Shown here piece after piece: positions 42,977 through 50,517 of a DNA stretch of 64,000 bases. The number at the start of each line of letters is the position of its first letter. The stretch's first letter is position 1. The notes beneath the pieces were generated by a model, which saw nothing but the letters and a program-made list of their open reading frames with translations, had not been told where the DNA came from and made no database searches. Origin of the DNA: Streptomyces graminofaciens (GTDB taxonomy: Bacteria; Actinomycetota; Actinomycetes; Streptomycetales; Streptomycetaceae); the NCBI RefSeq assembly GCF_030294945.1, contig NZ_AP018448.1:9830501-9894500 (forward strand), given 5' to 3'. A program made the translations under genes and the position numbers.

Positions 42977-43348
42977 GTGCGCCTGTCCCACAGCTTCGCC
43001 CTCGTGGCCGTCGCCGTCGCTCTCGCTGTATCCCTCCCGTCCGAGGCGACACCACACGCGCGCGTGGAGGCCGAAAAGCTGCACGCGCGTGTGGAGGCCG
43101 GAAAACCCGATCCCTTCGGCGCCGCCTGCCGCACCCTCGTCACAGGCTCCGAGGTGACCGCGACCTGCTACAACCCCTACGCCGACACCGACCACGTACG
43201 GCTGCACATCGAGTGCGACCGGTGGTGGGACATCGACAGCGACGGCGCCCCGGTCGAGGCGGGTCCCGCGCGGACCGTACGGCTCACCGGGCGCTGCTGG
43301 AAGGAAGTCCGCTCGGCGTGGGTCAGCCACCAGCGGATGGAGGCGTGA
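42977..43348 (+). CDS. small secreted protein of unknown function
   Basis: 123 aa from GTG 42977 after a strong GAGGAGG. Signal peptide: RLSHSFALVAVAVALAVSLP with cleavage near SEATPHA (about residue 23-27). The mature part has four cysteines (AACRTL, TCYNPY, ECDRWW, GRCWKE), probably two disulfides. The HARVEA sequence occurs twice near the mature N-terminus. Not recognised further. Its end overlaps the convergent FadR-type gene by 26 nt. Confidence 0.75.
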   Translation: MRLSHSFALVAVAVALAVSLPSEATPHARVEAEKLHARVEAGKPDPFGAACRTLVTGSEVTATCYNPYADTDHVRLHIECDRWWDIDSDGAPVEAGPARTVRLTGRCWKEVRSAWVSHQRMEA

Positions 43349-44018
43349 ACGGGCCGGGGCGGCAGTGGAAGGGATAACCTGCCGCCTCCGCCGCCGCGGT
43401 CTCCGCGTCACCCGCGCGGATCGCGTCCAGCAACGGGGCGTGGTCCATGTACGTCTCGGGGGTCAGCTCCTCGCCCACGTCGCCCCGGAGCCAGTCGCGC
43501 AGCACCTCGCCCAGATCCGCGTAGACGGCCGTGACGACGTCGTTGTGGGACGCGGCCACCACCGCCAGGTGGAACGTCGCGTCGGCCGTCACGAAGGCCT
43601 CCGCGTCGCCTGACGCCCACGCCTCCTCACGCCGCACCAGGAGCGCGTCGAGCTGCTTCAGATCCTTCTCCGTGCGCCGCTCGGCGGCCAGCTTCGCCGC
43701 GCTGGACTCCAGGGCGGACCGCAGCTCGGCCACGTGCCCGGGGTCGGCGTCCGCGAATCGGCGGTGCATCACGCCCGCCAGCTCACTGGTCGCGACGACA
43801 TAGGTGCCCGAGCCCTGGCGGATGTCCAGCAGCCCGTTGTGCGCGAGCGCGCGGACGGCCTCCCGGACCGTGTTGCGGGCGACCCCCAGCTGTTCCACCA
43901 GCTCCGGCTCGGTGGGGATACGGGAGCCGACCGGCCACTCGCCCGAGGTGATCTGGTTTCGCAGCGCGGCGATGACCTGCTCGGACAGCGCGGATCGACG
44001 GGGGTGGCTCAACGGCAT
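43323..44018 (-). CDS. FadR/GntR family transcriptional regulator
   Basis: 231 aa from ATG 44018 (GGAAGGTGTGCC upstream). Winged helix at the N-terminus (RSALSEQVIAALRNQITSGE; VARNTVREAVRAL) and an FCD ligand domain (about 80-220) with Asp and His residues typical of metal-binding FCD. It is divergent from a CynX/NimT transporter gene and probably controls it, through AT-rich repeats at 44071-44093. The ligand is likely a carboxylate or other exported/imported small compound. Confidence 0.9.
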   Translation of the reverse strand: MPLSHPRRSALSEQVIAALRNQITSGEWPVGSRIPTEPELVEQLGVARNTVREAVRALAHNGLLDIRQGSGTYVVATSELAGVMHRRFADADPGHVAELRSALESSAAKLAAERRTEKDLKQLDALLVRREEAWASGDAEAFVTADATFHLAVVAASHNDVVTAVYADLGEVLRDWLRGDVGEELTPETYMDHAPLLDAIRAGDAETAAAEAAGYPFHCRPGPFTPPSAGG

Positions 44019-44062
44019 GGCACACCTTCCCACGGGCCGGACGACAGGGAGCCGCCGGGAGA

Positions 44063-44100
44063 TGGACAGTCAATCATCCTATGATTCTATGATGGGTGGC
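44063..44100. promoter_or_regulatory. candidate operator/promoter between the FadR-type and CynX-type genes
   Basis: An AT-rich spot in a GC-rich genome: ATCAT-CCT-ATGAT (44073-44085) inverted repeat plus a direct repeat TATGAT-TC-TATGAT (44080-44093). TATGAT matches a -10 box; TGGACA (44063-44068) 19 nt before the second copy could be the -35. Transcription would then start near the ATG at 44101. A GntR-type dimer could bind over it. Confidence 0.5.
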
Positions 44101-45387
44101 ATGGCGAGCGAGGAAACCCGGGCGACGACATCCACAGCCGCACCCGTGCGCAGGCGCGACTCGGCGGCGCCCGAGCCCGCGAAAACGCCCTCCACGCGCG
44201 CGTGGCCCCTGCCGCTGCTCGTCGCGGGCATCGTCCTGACGGCCCTCAACCTCCGGCCCGCCATCACCAGCCTCGGCGCCCTCCTCGAAGAGGTGCGCGA
44301 CGGGCTCGGCATGAGCGGCAGCGCCGCCGGACTGCTCACCTCCGTACCGCCGCTCTGCTTCGCCGCCTTCGGTGTCATGGCCCCACGGCTCGCCCGCCGC
44401 TTCGGTCCGGCCGCCGTGGTCTGCGCCGGCATGGTCGCGATCGCCGTGGGCCTCGCGATCCGGCCGTACGCCGGCGGCACGGCGGGCTTCCTCGCCGGGA
44501 GCGCCCTCGCCCTCATGGGCATCGCCGTCAGCAACGTCCTGATGCCGGTCGTCGTCAAGCGCTGGTTCCCGGACCGGGTGGGCTCCATGACGGGCCTGTA
44601 CTCCATGGCCCTCGCCCTCGGCACCGCCTCCGCCGCGGCCGTCACGGTCCCCATGACGAAGGCACTGGGCGGCCACTGGCAGGCCGGGCTGGCCGTCTGG
44701 GCGGGGCTCGCGGCGACGGCCGTCGTGCCGTGGATCCCGTTCCTACGCGCGCGTGGAACCCTCGCCCCGGCGCCCGCGGCCACAGCCCGGGCCTCCGACG
44801 GCCTGCGCGTCGCCCGCAGCCGTACCGCCTGGGCGCTCGCCGTCTTCTTCGGGCTCCAGGCCACCGCCGCGTACATCACGATGGGGTGGATGGCGCAGAT
44901 CTTCCGCGACGCCGGGGTCCCCGCGGGCCGAGCCGGGCTGCTGCTCGCCGTCACGATGGTGATGGGCGTACCCCTGGCCTTCGTCATCCCCCGGCTCGCC
45001 AGCCGCCTGCCCCATCAGGGCCCGATCGTGGTCGCGCTGAGCGTCTGCGGACTCCTCGGGTACGCCGGCCTGTACGTCGCCCCGGCCGGCGGTGCCTGGG
45101 CTTGGGCGCTGCTGCTCGGCGTCGCCAACTGCGCCTTCCCGTTGGCCCTCACCATGGTCGGCATGCGGGCGCGTACCGGCGCGGGCGTCGCCGAGCTGTC
45201 GGCGTTCGCCCAGAGCACCGGCTATCTGATCTCGATCCCGGGCCCGCTCCTCGTCGGCGTCCTCTACCAGCACAGCGGCGGCTGGGGCCTGCCTCTGGCC
45301 CTGATGGCCGGCCTGATGATCCCGCAGATCGCGGCGGGCGTGCTGGCGGGCCGTGACCGCGTGGTGGAGGACGAGGCGACCCGCTGA
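44101..45387 (+). CDS. CynX/NimT family MFS transporter
   Basis: 428 aa from ATG 44101; ATG 44092 is an alternative. About 12 membrane helices. The opening AGIVLTALNLRPAITSLGAL is the signature of the CynX/NimT group (cyanate, 2-nitroimidazole and related compounds). Then SVPPLCFAAFGVMAPRLARRFG and NVLMPVVVKRWFPDRVGSMTGLYSMALALG. The substrate is not predictable. A 38-aa companion gene follows after 71 nt. Confidence 0.9.
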   Translation: MASEETRATTSTAAPVRRRDSAAPEPAKTPSTRAWPLPLLVAGIVLTALNLRPAITSLGALLEEVRDGLGMSGSAAGLLTSVPPLCFAAFGVMAPRLARRFGPAAVVCAGMVAIAVGLAIRPYAGGTAGFLAGSALALMGIAVSNVLMPVVVKRWFPDRVGSMTGLYSMALALGTASAAAVTVPMTKALGGHWQAGLAVWAGLAATAVVPWIPFLRARGTLAPAPAATARASDGLRVARSRTAWALAVFFGLQATAAYITMGWMAQIFRDAGVPAGRAGLLLAVTMVMGVPLAFVIPRLASRLPHQGPIVVALSVCGLLGYAGLYVAPAGGAWAWALLLGVANCAFPLALTMVGMRARTGAGVAELSAFAQSTGYLISIPGPLLVGVLYQHSGGWGLPLALMAGLMIPQIAAGVLAGRDRVVEDEATR

Positions 45388-45458
45388 CGCGCGCCCGGCG
45401 GGGGCCCCGGGCACACCCCGGCGGGTCCGCCTCGGGTCAGGGGTGCGAGACTGCTCCC

Positions 45459-45575
45459 ATGCCAGTGCTCGACCCGAACCCCAAGAACGGCCAGAAGAAG
45501 ATGCTGATCGTCTTCGGCTCGTTCTTCGCCATCTTCGTCATCATCGGGATCATCGCGCAGATCGCCTCGCCCTGA
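45459..45575 (+). CDS. 38-aa membrane peptide, SGM_5486-type transporter companion
   Basis: A very short gene: ATG 45459 to TGA 45573-45575. A basic N-terminus (NPKNGQKK) is followed by a single hydrophobic helix MLIVFGSFFAIFVVIIGIIA. I recall a family of such Streptomyces peptides named SGM_5486 transporter-associated proteins, found beside this MFS group. It may stabilise or modulate the transporter. No strong ribosome site is visible. Confidence 0.72.
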   Translation: MPVLDPNPKNGQKKMLIVFGSFFAIFVIIGIIAQIASP

Positions 45576-45762
45576 CTCCCCGGCCCCACCCGCGACCGCC
45601 GTGGTGGGGTTAGCCCCCCATCCCCTAGGGGGCGAGTCTCAGGGTGAAGTGGGTGGATCACCGGATGGGTTGAAGGTCTCCGATTCCGTAAATTCGAAGT
45701 GTGGCCGCGACGAGGCGACCACGCGGAGCCCCCACCCGGGCACTCGGAGACACGGAGGCGGC

Positions 45763-45975
45763 ATGTCGTCCCGCACGCACACCCGACCCCACCCGGCGAG
45801 CACGGGCGGCGTGGACACCCGGCTGCCCTGGTGGGCACTCGCCCTTCCCACTCTCGGGTTCATCCTCCTGCTGCTGATCCTCAACCCCGCCGACGCCCAG
45901 GCGGCGAGCGGCGACCCCGCCATCAGCGGCCTCGTCGAGCACATACGGCAGACACTGCTGCACCACGCATCGTGA
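45763..45975 (+). CDS. small membrane protein of unknown function
   Basis: 70 aa from ATG 45763 (CGGAGGCGGC upstream). Thr/His-rich N-terminus, one membrane helix (about residues 22-41: LPWWALALPTLGFILLLLI), then a short outer tail. NPADAQAASG after the helix could also be a signal cleavage site. Not recognised. The 187 nt upstream holds its probable promoter; a promoter-like AT-rich spot lies near 45685-45700. Confidence 0.65.
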   Translation: MSSRTHTRPHPASTGGVDTRLPWWALALPTLGFILLLLILNPADAQAASGDPAISGLVEHIRQTLLHHAS

Positions 45976-46072
45976 CCGGTGGGCGAGCCGCCCCGGCCGT
46001 GCGCCCCAGCGCCGGGCATCCGCACTTCAACTACCTGCGCCCCCTGGCCTGTTTCATGCGAAGCTGGGACGC

Positions 46073-46591
46073 ATGAGCGTCGCAGAACCCCGCAAGATTG
46101 TCCTCTTCCGGCATGCGAAAGCCGAGTGGTCGGAAGTCTCCGACCACGAGCGGCCACTCGCCGACCGGGGCCGCAAGGACGCCGCCGTCGCCGGGCGCAA
46201 GCTGGCCGACTCCGGCATCCCCTTCGACCTTGCCCTCTGCTCCACCGCGACCCGGACCCGCGAAACCTGGAAGATCGCAGTCCACGAGCTTCCCCACCGG
46301 CCGAAAACCGTCTACGAGGAGCGGCTCTACGAGGCCTCGCCGGGCGAACTGATCGCGGTGCTGAACGAAACACCGGACGATGTGCGGGACATCGTTCTGA
46401 TCGGCCACAACCCCGCGGTGCACGGCCTCGCCGAGATCCTGGCCGGCCGCGCCGAGGCCGACGCCCGCGAGCGCATGAACGGCCGCGGCTTCCCCCCGGC
46501 CGCCTTCGCCGTCCTCTCCTTCGAGGGCTCCTGGAAGACCCTGGAGCCGGGCGTGGCCGCCCTGCTCGACTACTGGGCACCGGAGGACTGA
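46073..46591 (+). CDS. SixA-like histidine phosphatase
   Basis: 172 aa. Histidine phosphatase superfamily: catalytic R13-H14 in IVLFRHAKAEW, second Arg in CSTATRTRETW, and the second His in IGHNPAVH. The short RHxKxxW form is typical of SixA, which dephosphorylates phosphohistidine in phosphotransfer proteins. GCTGGGACGC precedes the ATG. The downstream terminator is split by a mini-element (46641-46821). Confidence 0.88.
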   Translation: MSVAEPRKIVLFRHAKAEWSEVSDHERPLADRGRKDAAVAGRKLADSGIPFDLALCSTATRTRETWKIAVHELPHRPKTVYEERLYEASPGELIAVLNETPDDVRDIVLIGHNPAVHGLAEILAGRAEADARERMNGRGFPPAAFAVLSFEGSWKTLEPGVAALLDYWAPED

Positions 46592-46625
46592 CCCGGCCGG
46601 CCACCGGCCCCGACGACGACACGAC

Positions 46626-46834
46626 GAAGGCCCGGCACCCCTAGGGCGTGTTTCGAAAGTGGCGTCGTCGGCCCGGAGGGCGGGGCCCGCGGCGTCTGGT
46701 GCGGTGCGTCGCAAGGCGGGGGGGCGTCCGCGTACTGGGTGTACGCGGATGATCCCGACAACGCGGCGAGGTGCCGTGCCAGGCGTCGCGGGGCAGACGA
46801 GACTTTCGAAACACGCCCTAGGTGCCGGGCCTTC
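46626..46834. terminator. bidirectional terminator split by an inserted element
   Basis: A perfect 14-bp arm pair (46626-46639 and 46821-46834) lies on the outside of the inserted element. If the element and one TA copy are removed, the arms form a tight hairpin with a CCTA loop between the two converging genes. Confidence 0.7.
46641..46821. mobile_element. non-coding mini-element (MITE) with 20-bp terminal inverted repeats
   Basis: 181 bp with perfect 20-bp ends: CTAGGGCGTGTTTCGAAAGT (46641-46660) and its exact reverse complement (46802-46821). There is no open frame with coding character. The ends sit in CTAG, with TA as the apparent duplicated target, which is the rule for the IS630/Tc1 group; a full IS630-type transposase elsewhere would move it in trans. 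I recall near-identical sequences scattered in Streptomyces genomes. Confidence 0.8.
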
Positions 46835-46864
46835 CGGGCGCCTGCCGACCGCTGTGCGTCGCCA

Positions 46865-48076
46865 CTACCGGTCGTCGTGCGTGTCCGCCGCCTCGACCTC
46901 TTCCCGGGTGACCCCGAGCAGATAGAGGACGGTGTCGAGGAAGGGGAAGTTCACCGCGGTGTGCGCGGCCTCCCGGACGACCGGCTTGGCGTTGAAGGCG
47001 ACGCCCAGACCGGCCGCGTTGAGCATGTCGAGGTCGTTGGCGCCGTCGCCGATCGCCACGGTCTGGGCCAGCGGCACCCCCGCCTCGGCGGCGAAGCGGC
47101 GCAGCAGCCGGGCCTTGCCGGCACGGTCCACGATCTCGCCGACGACCTTGCCTGTGAGCTTCCCGTCGACGATCTCCAACGTGTTGGCCTGGGCGAAGTC
47201 CAGCGCCAGCCGCTCCTTCAGATCATCCGTGACCTGGGTGAACCCGCCCGAGACGACGCCGACTTGGAAGCCGAGCCGCTTCAGCGTACGGATCAGCGTG
47301 CGCGCCCCCGGTGTGAGCCGCACCTCGCTGCGCACCTTGTCCACCACCGAGGCGTCGAGGCCCTTCAGCAGCGCCACGCGCGCGTGCAGCGACTGCTCGA
47401 AGTCCAGCTCACCGCGCATCGCGGCCGCCGTCACCTCGGCGACCTCCTTCTCGCACCCGGCGTGCGCGGCGAAGAGCTCGATCACCTCGTCCTGGATGAG
47501 CGTCGAGTCCACGTCCATGACCACCAGCCGCTGCGCCCGGCGGTGCAGCCCCGCCGCGACCACGGCCACGTCCACGCCCAGCGCCACCGACTCGGTCACC
47601 AGTGCGGTCCGCAGCGTCTCCGGCTCCGTACCCGACACGGCGAACTCCACCGCCGTCACCGGATACTTGGCGAGCCGGAAGATACGGTCGATGTTGCCGC
47701 CGGTCGCCGTGATCCGCGCGGCGATCCGGGCCGTGGACTCGGCGGTCAGCGGGTGGCCGAGCACGGTGACATGCGAGCGCCCGAGGCCACGCGGACGGTT
47801 GTCGCCCAGGCCGGAGATGATCTCCGCCTGCATCTTCATGGACTCCGCCCAGCTGTGGACGGTCGCCCGCAGGTCGCCCTCCTGCCCGGCCGGCGGCTCG
47901 CTCACCAGCGCGCACAGCACGATCCGGCCACGGGTGACGACCTGCTCGATGTCGACCACGTCGACGGAGTACGCGGCGAGGGTGTCGAACAGTCCGGCCG
48001 TGATCCCCGGCCGGTCCTTGCCGAAGATCTTGACGAGGAGAGTGGGGACGTCAGAGGAGGTCTGCGAAGCGCTCAT
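46865..48076 (-). CDS. serB: phosphoserine phosphatase with N-terminal ACT domains
   Basis: 403 aa from ATG 48076. Two ACT-like domains (about residues 10-95 and 100-180; LLVKIFGKDRPGITAGLFDT opens the first) sense amino acids, probably serine. The HAD phosphatase part has motif I MDVDSTLIQDEV with the nucleophile Asp, motif II VVSGGFT, and motif III/IV GDGANDLDML. It removes phosphate from phosphoserine in the last step of serine synthesis. Length matches actinobacterial SerB2. Stands alone; convergent with the SixA-like gene. Confidence 0.95.
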   Translation of the reverse strand: MSASQTSSDVPTLLVKIFGKDRPGITAGLFDTLAAYSVDVVDIEQVVTRGRIVLCALVSEPPAGQEGDLRATVHSWAESMKMQAEIISGLGDNRPRGLGRSHVTVLGHPLTAESTARIAARITATGGNIDRIFRLAKYPVTAVEFAVSGTEPETLRTALVTESVALGVDVAVVAAGLHRRAQRLVVMDVDSTLIQDEVIELFAAHAGCEKEVAEVTAAAMRGELDFEQSLHARVALLKGLDASVVDKVRSEVRLTPGARTLIRTLKRLGFQVGVVSGGFTQVTDDLKERLALDFAQANTLEIVDGKLTGKVVGEIVDRAGKARLLRRFAAEAGVPLAQTVAIGDGANDLDMLNAAGLGVAFNAKPVVREAAHTAVNFPFLDTVLYLLGVTREEVEAADTHDDR

Positions 48077-48268
48077 GATGTACCCACCGTATCGGGCACC
48101 CCGTGCCTTTTTCCCCCGAGGTCCGCCCAGCGGACAGCGAACAGTGGGTGACGAGCGGATGACACCCACCTGGATCGTGTACGACGGCTCCGCGCCGCAC
48201 CCGCCCGATGCCTCACTCCGGCGCCGCTCACACACCACCGAGCCCGCTGTTCGGCGTCCCGGCCGCTG

Positions 48269-50314
48269 CTACCGCCCACGTGGCCCGCGCGGTCCCGGTG
48301 GCGGGGGAGGAGGCGGAGGCGGCCCCTCGCTCGGTGGCGGTGGCGGTGGCGGTGGCGGTGCGGGCCAGCGCCCCGACCCCGACGCCGAGCCGTTTCCGGG
48401 TCCGCCGGATCCGGATCCGCCTCCTGCCCCCGGCCCCGAGCCCCTCCCCGTCCCCGTCCCGGTCCCTGAACCCGGCCTCGACCTCGACCCGGACCCGGCC
48501 CCGGAACTCCTCCCCGCTCCCGACCCGGCCCCCGCCCCCGGCGGCTCACTCCGCCGCCCCGGCCGCCGCGGCGGCGGAGTGAACCGCCGGGCCACCGTGG
48601 GCGCCCCATACATGTCCGGAGCACTCCCCGACTCTCCTGCCGCCCCGGCCCCTGCCCCAGATCCGGCCCCGGACCCATCCGCCCCCCGCCCACGACCGGC
48701 AGCCCCCGGCCCCCGAGGCCCGAGCAACTCATCCGGCACCCGCAGATACGGGTTCGTGTCCGGGTTCGGCGGCCGATACGGCGTACCCGGCGTGTACGGC
48801 CCCGACGGGGAACCCGACGAGGACGCCACCCCGGCCGCATCGGCCCCGCCGCTCCACGCCACCCCCGCGGCCCCCGAGTCCCCCCGCGCCGACGGAGCCG
48901 CACGCAGCCCCGCCGCCCCCGTCGCATACGCGAGCAGCGCCCCCGCGCCCCCCGCCCCCGCACCCCACACCGCGCCCAGCAGCAAGGCCGCCCCCGCCCG
49001 CCCGTGCAGGTCGATCCCCGCGCCGAACGCGTCGAAGCCGAGGACGGACAGCGAGGCGTCCACCGATACCTGCGTCAGCCATACCAGCAGGGGCAGTGCC
49101 AGCGCGGTCACGATGCCGAGCCGAAGAGCGCAGCGCCCCGCGAAGGCGAGCGCGCTTCCGTCCCGTACATCCGCACCGCCCGCATCCCCCGCAGCGGTGG
49201 CAGCCGATTGACGTACAAATGGCGTACGTACGGCGGTCAGCACCCCGGCGTACAACAGCGTCACGGCCGCCGCGATGCCCAACAGCCAGACGCGGTCGTC
49301 GAGTTCGGCGAGGCGGCCGAGGGTCACGGGCTCGGCGGCGTGCACGCGCAGCAGTTCGTCGAGGGGGTCGGGGAGCAGCTTGGCGAGCTCGCCGGTGGCC
49401 TTGCCGTCCCAGGGCACGAACAGGCCGACCGGGATGCCCAGCCAGACCCCGTTGGGCGCCCCGAGCAGAGCCGCGCCCGCGATCCGCCTGGGGTTCGGGT
49501 CGCTGATCGCCGCGTACGCCGCCGCCGCGAACCCGGCCAGGACCGCCACCAGCAGTACCGTCACCACCGCCGACACGGCCGGCCGTACGATCCGGTGCAG
49601 GGCCTTGAGGCCGTGCGGCAGGGGAGCGCGGCGCGAGGCCAGCAGGGCGAGCAGCAGCACCCCGAGGCACCAGGCCAGGGCGCCGAGCAGGGTGGGCGCG
49701 GTGTCGACCGTGAAGCCCACCTGGGCGTTCGCGTCGGCAAGGTCGCCCAGGCGGTCCGGGAGCAGGCCGCCGCCGATGTCCCCGACATCACCGAGCCCGG
49801 GGATCTCGACGCCGTCCAGGCCCTCGCCGCCCGGCAGTTCGTCGAGCCCCAGATCGCCGCCGTCCAGCGTGATGACCGCGTGCCCGGCCCAGGCCAGCCC
49901 GCCCATCAGCGCCACGAAGAGCACGACCACCGTGCCGGCGCGCAGAAGCAGTTCGGAGGGCGCGATCACAACGCCCGCGCCCCGCAGGGACCGTAGGAAG
50001 AACCAGGAGAGCAGGACCGCTCCGACCAGGCTCACCCCCAGTGGCGTGATCTCGATGGCCGTCGTCGCCTGCGCTCCTTCCAGGCCAAAGACGGACACAT
50101 CGCCGGACGGGGTGACCGACCCACCTGCCCCGAGCGCCACAACCGCAGCGGTCATGGGCCCCAGTTCGCCCGCCGAGTCCGCTTCGAGCAGATGCAGACC
50201 GAGCGCGGCCGTGCCCGCCATCCCGATCAACGCCCAGCTCACGGCCGCGATCGCGGAGAACAGGACCTCCCCCCACGGCACACTCCTGTCATGGCGAACA
50301 GCCTGGTTGCTCAT
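48269..50314 (-). CDS. large Streptomyces membrane protein with poly-proline tail
   Basis: 681 aa from ATG 50314 (GGGGGGTCC upstream). The first ~460 residues hold about 10 hydrophobic helices separated by Gly/Asp-rich loops. The last ~200 residues are low complexity: Gly-Ser-Ala-Gly repeats, Arg patches and two runs of 9 prolines near the end. Such proline runs would need EF-P for translation. No enzyme motif is seen; it belongs to a Streptomyces-specific membrane family. It is divergent from the FHA-ABC transporter gene and may be linked to it. The tail reading frame is supported only by the absence of stops and by codon bias. Confidence 0.7.
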   Translation of the reverse strand: MSNQAVRHDRSVPWGEVLFSAIAAVSWALIGMAGTAALGLHLLEADSAGELGPMTAAVVALGAGGSVTPSGDVSVFGLEGAQATTAIEITPLGVSLVGAVLLSWFFLRSLRGAGVVIAPSELLLRAGTVVVLFVALMGGLAWAGHAVITLDGGDLGLDELPGGEGLDGVEIPGLGDVGDIGGGLLPDRLGDLADANAQVGFTVDTAPTLLGALAWCLGVLLLALLASRRAPLPHGLKALHRIVRPAVSAVVTVLLVAVLAGFAAAAYAAISDPNPRRIAGAALLGAPNGVWLGIPVGLFVPWDGKATGELAKLLPDPLDELLRVHAAEPVTLGRLAELDDRVWLLGIAAAVTLLYAGVLTAVRTPFVRQSAATAAGDAGGADVRDGSALAFAGRCALRLGIVTALALPLLVWLTQVSVDASLSVLGFDAFGAGIDLHGRAGAALLLGAVWGAGAGGAGALLAYATGAAGLRAAPSARGDSGAAGVAWSGGADAAGVASSSGSPSGPYTPGTPYRPPNPDTNPYLRVPDELLGPRGPGAAGRGRGADGSGAGSGAGAGAAGESGSAPDMYGAPTVARRFTPPPRRPGRRSEPPGAGAGSGAGRSSGAGSGSRSRPGSGTGTGTGRGSGPGAGGGSGSGGPGNGSASGSGRWPAPPPPPPPPPSEGPPPPPPPPPGPRGPRGR

Positions 50315-50504
50315 GGTCGGACCCCCCGATCCGCATCGCGGCCTTGCGCCGCTGATGTCCCCCTCGCGTGGGATTACCACTCTCCTGTCCGGTTTCAACC
50401 CCGTCAACGGGACCGGTCGATACGCTCGTACGCTCTCTTCACAAGGCCCGACTTTCGGTCAGGGGGCCGAGCCTGAAATAGTTCCCCCCGATGTTCGACA
50501 TCCC

Positions 50505-50510
50505 TAGACT
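50505..50510 (+). promoter_or_regulatory. candidate -10 box giving a leaderless transcript
   Basis: TAGACT at 50505-50510 with TTCCCC 17 nt upstream (50482-50487). A start about 7 nt downstream would fall on ATG 50518, which has no ribosome site, so the FHA-ABC message may be leaderless. Confidence 0.4.
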
Positions 50511-50517
50511 CCCTCTG

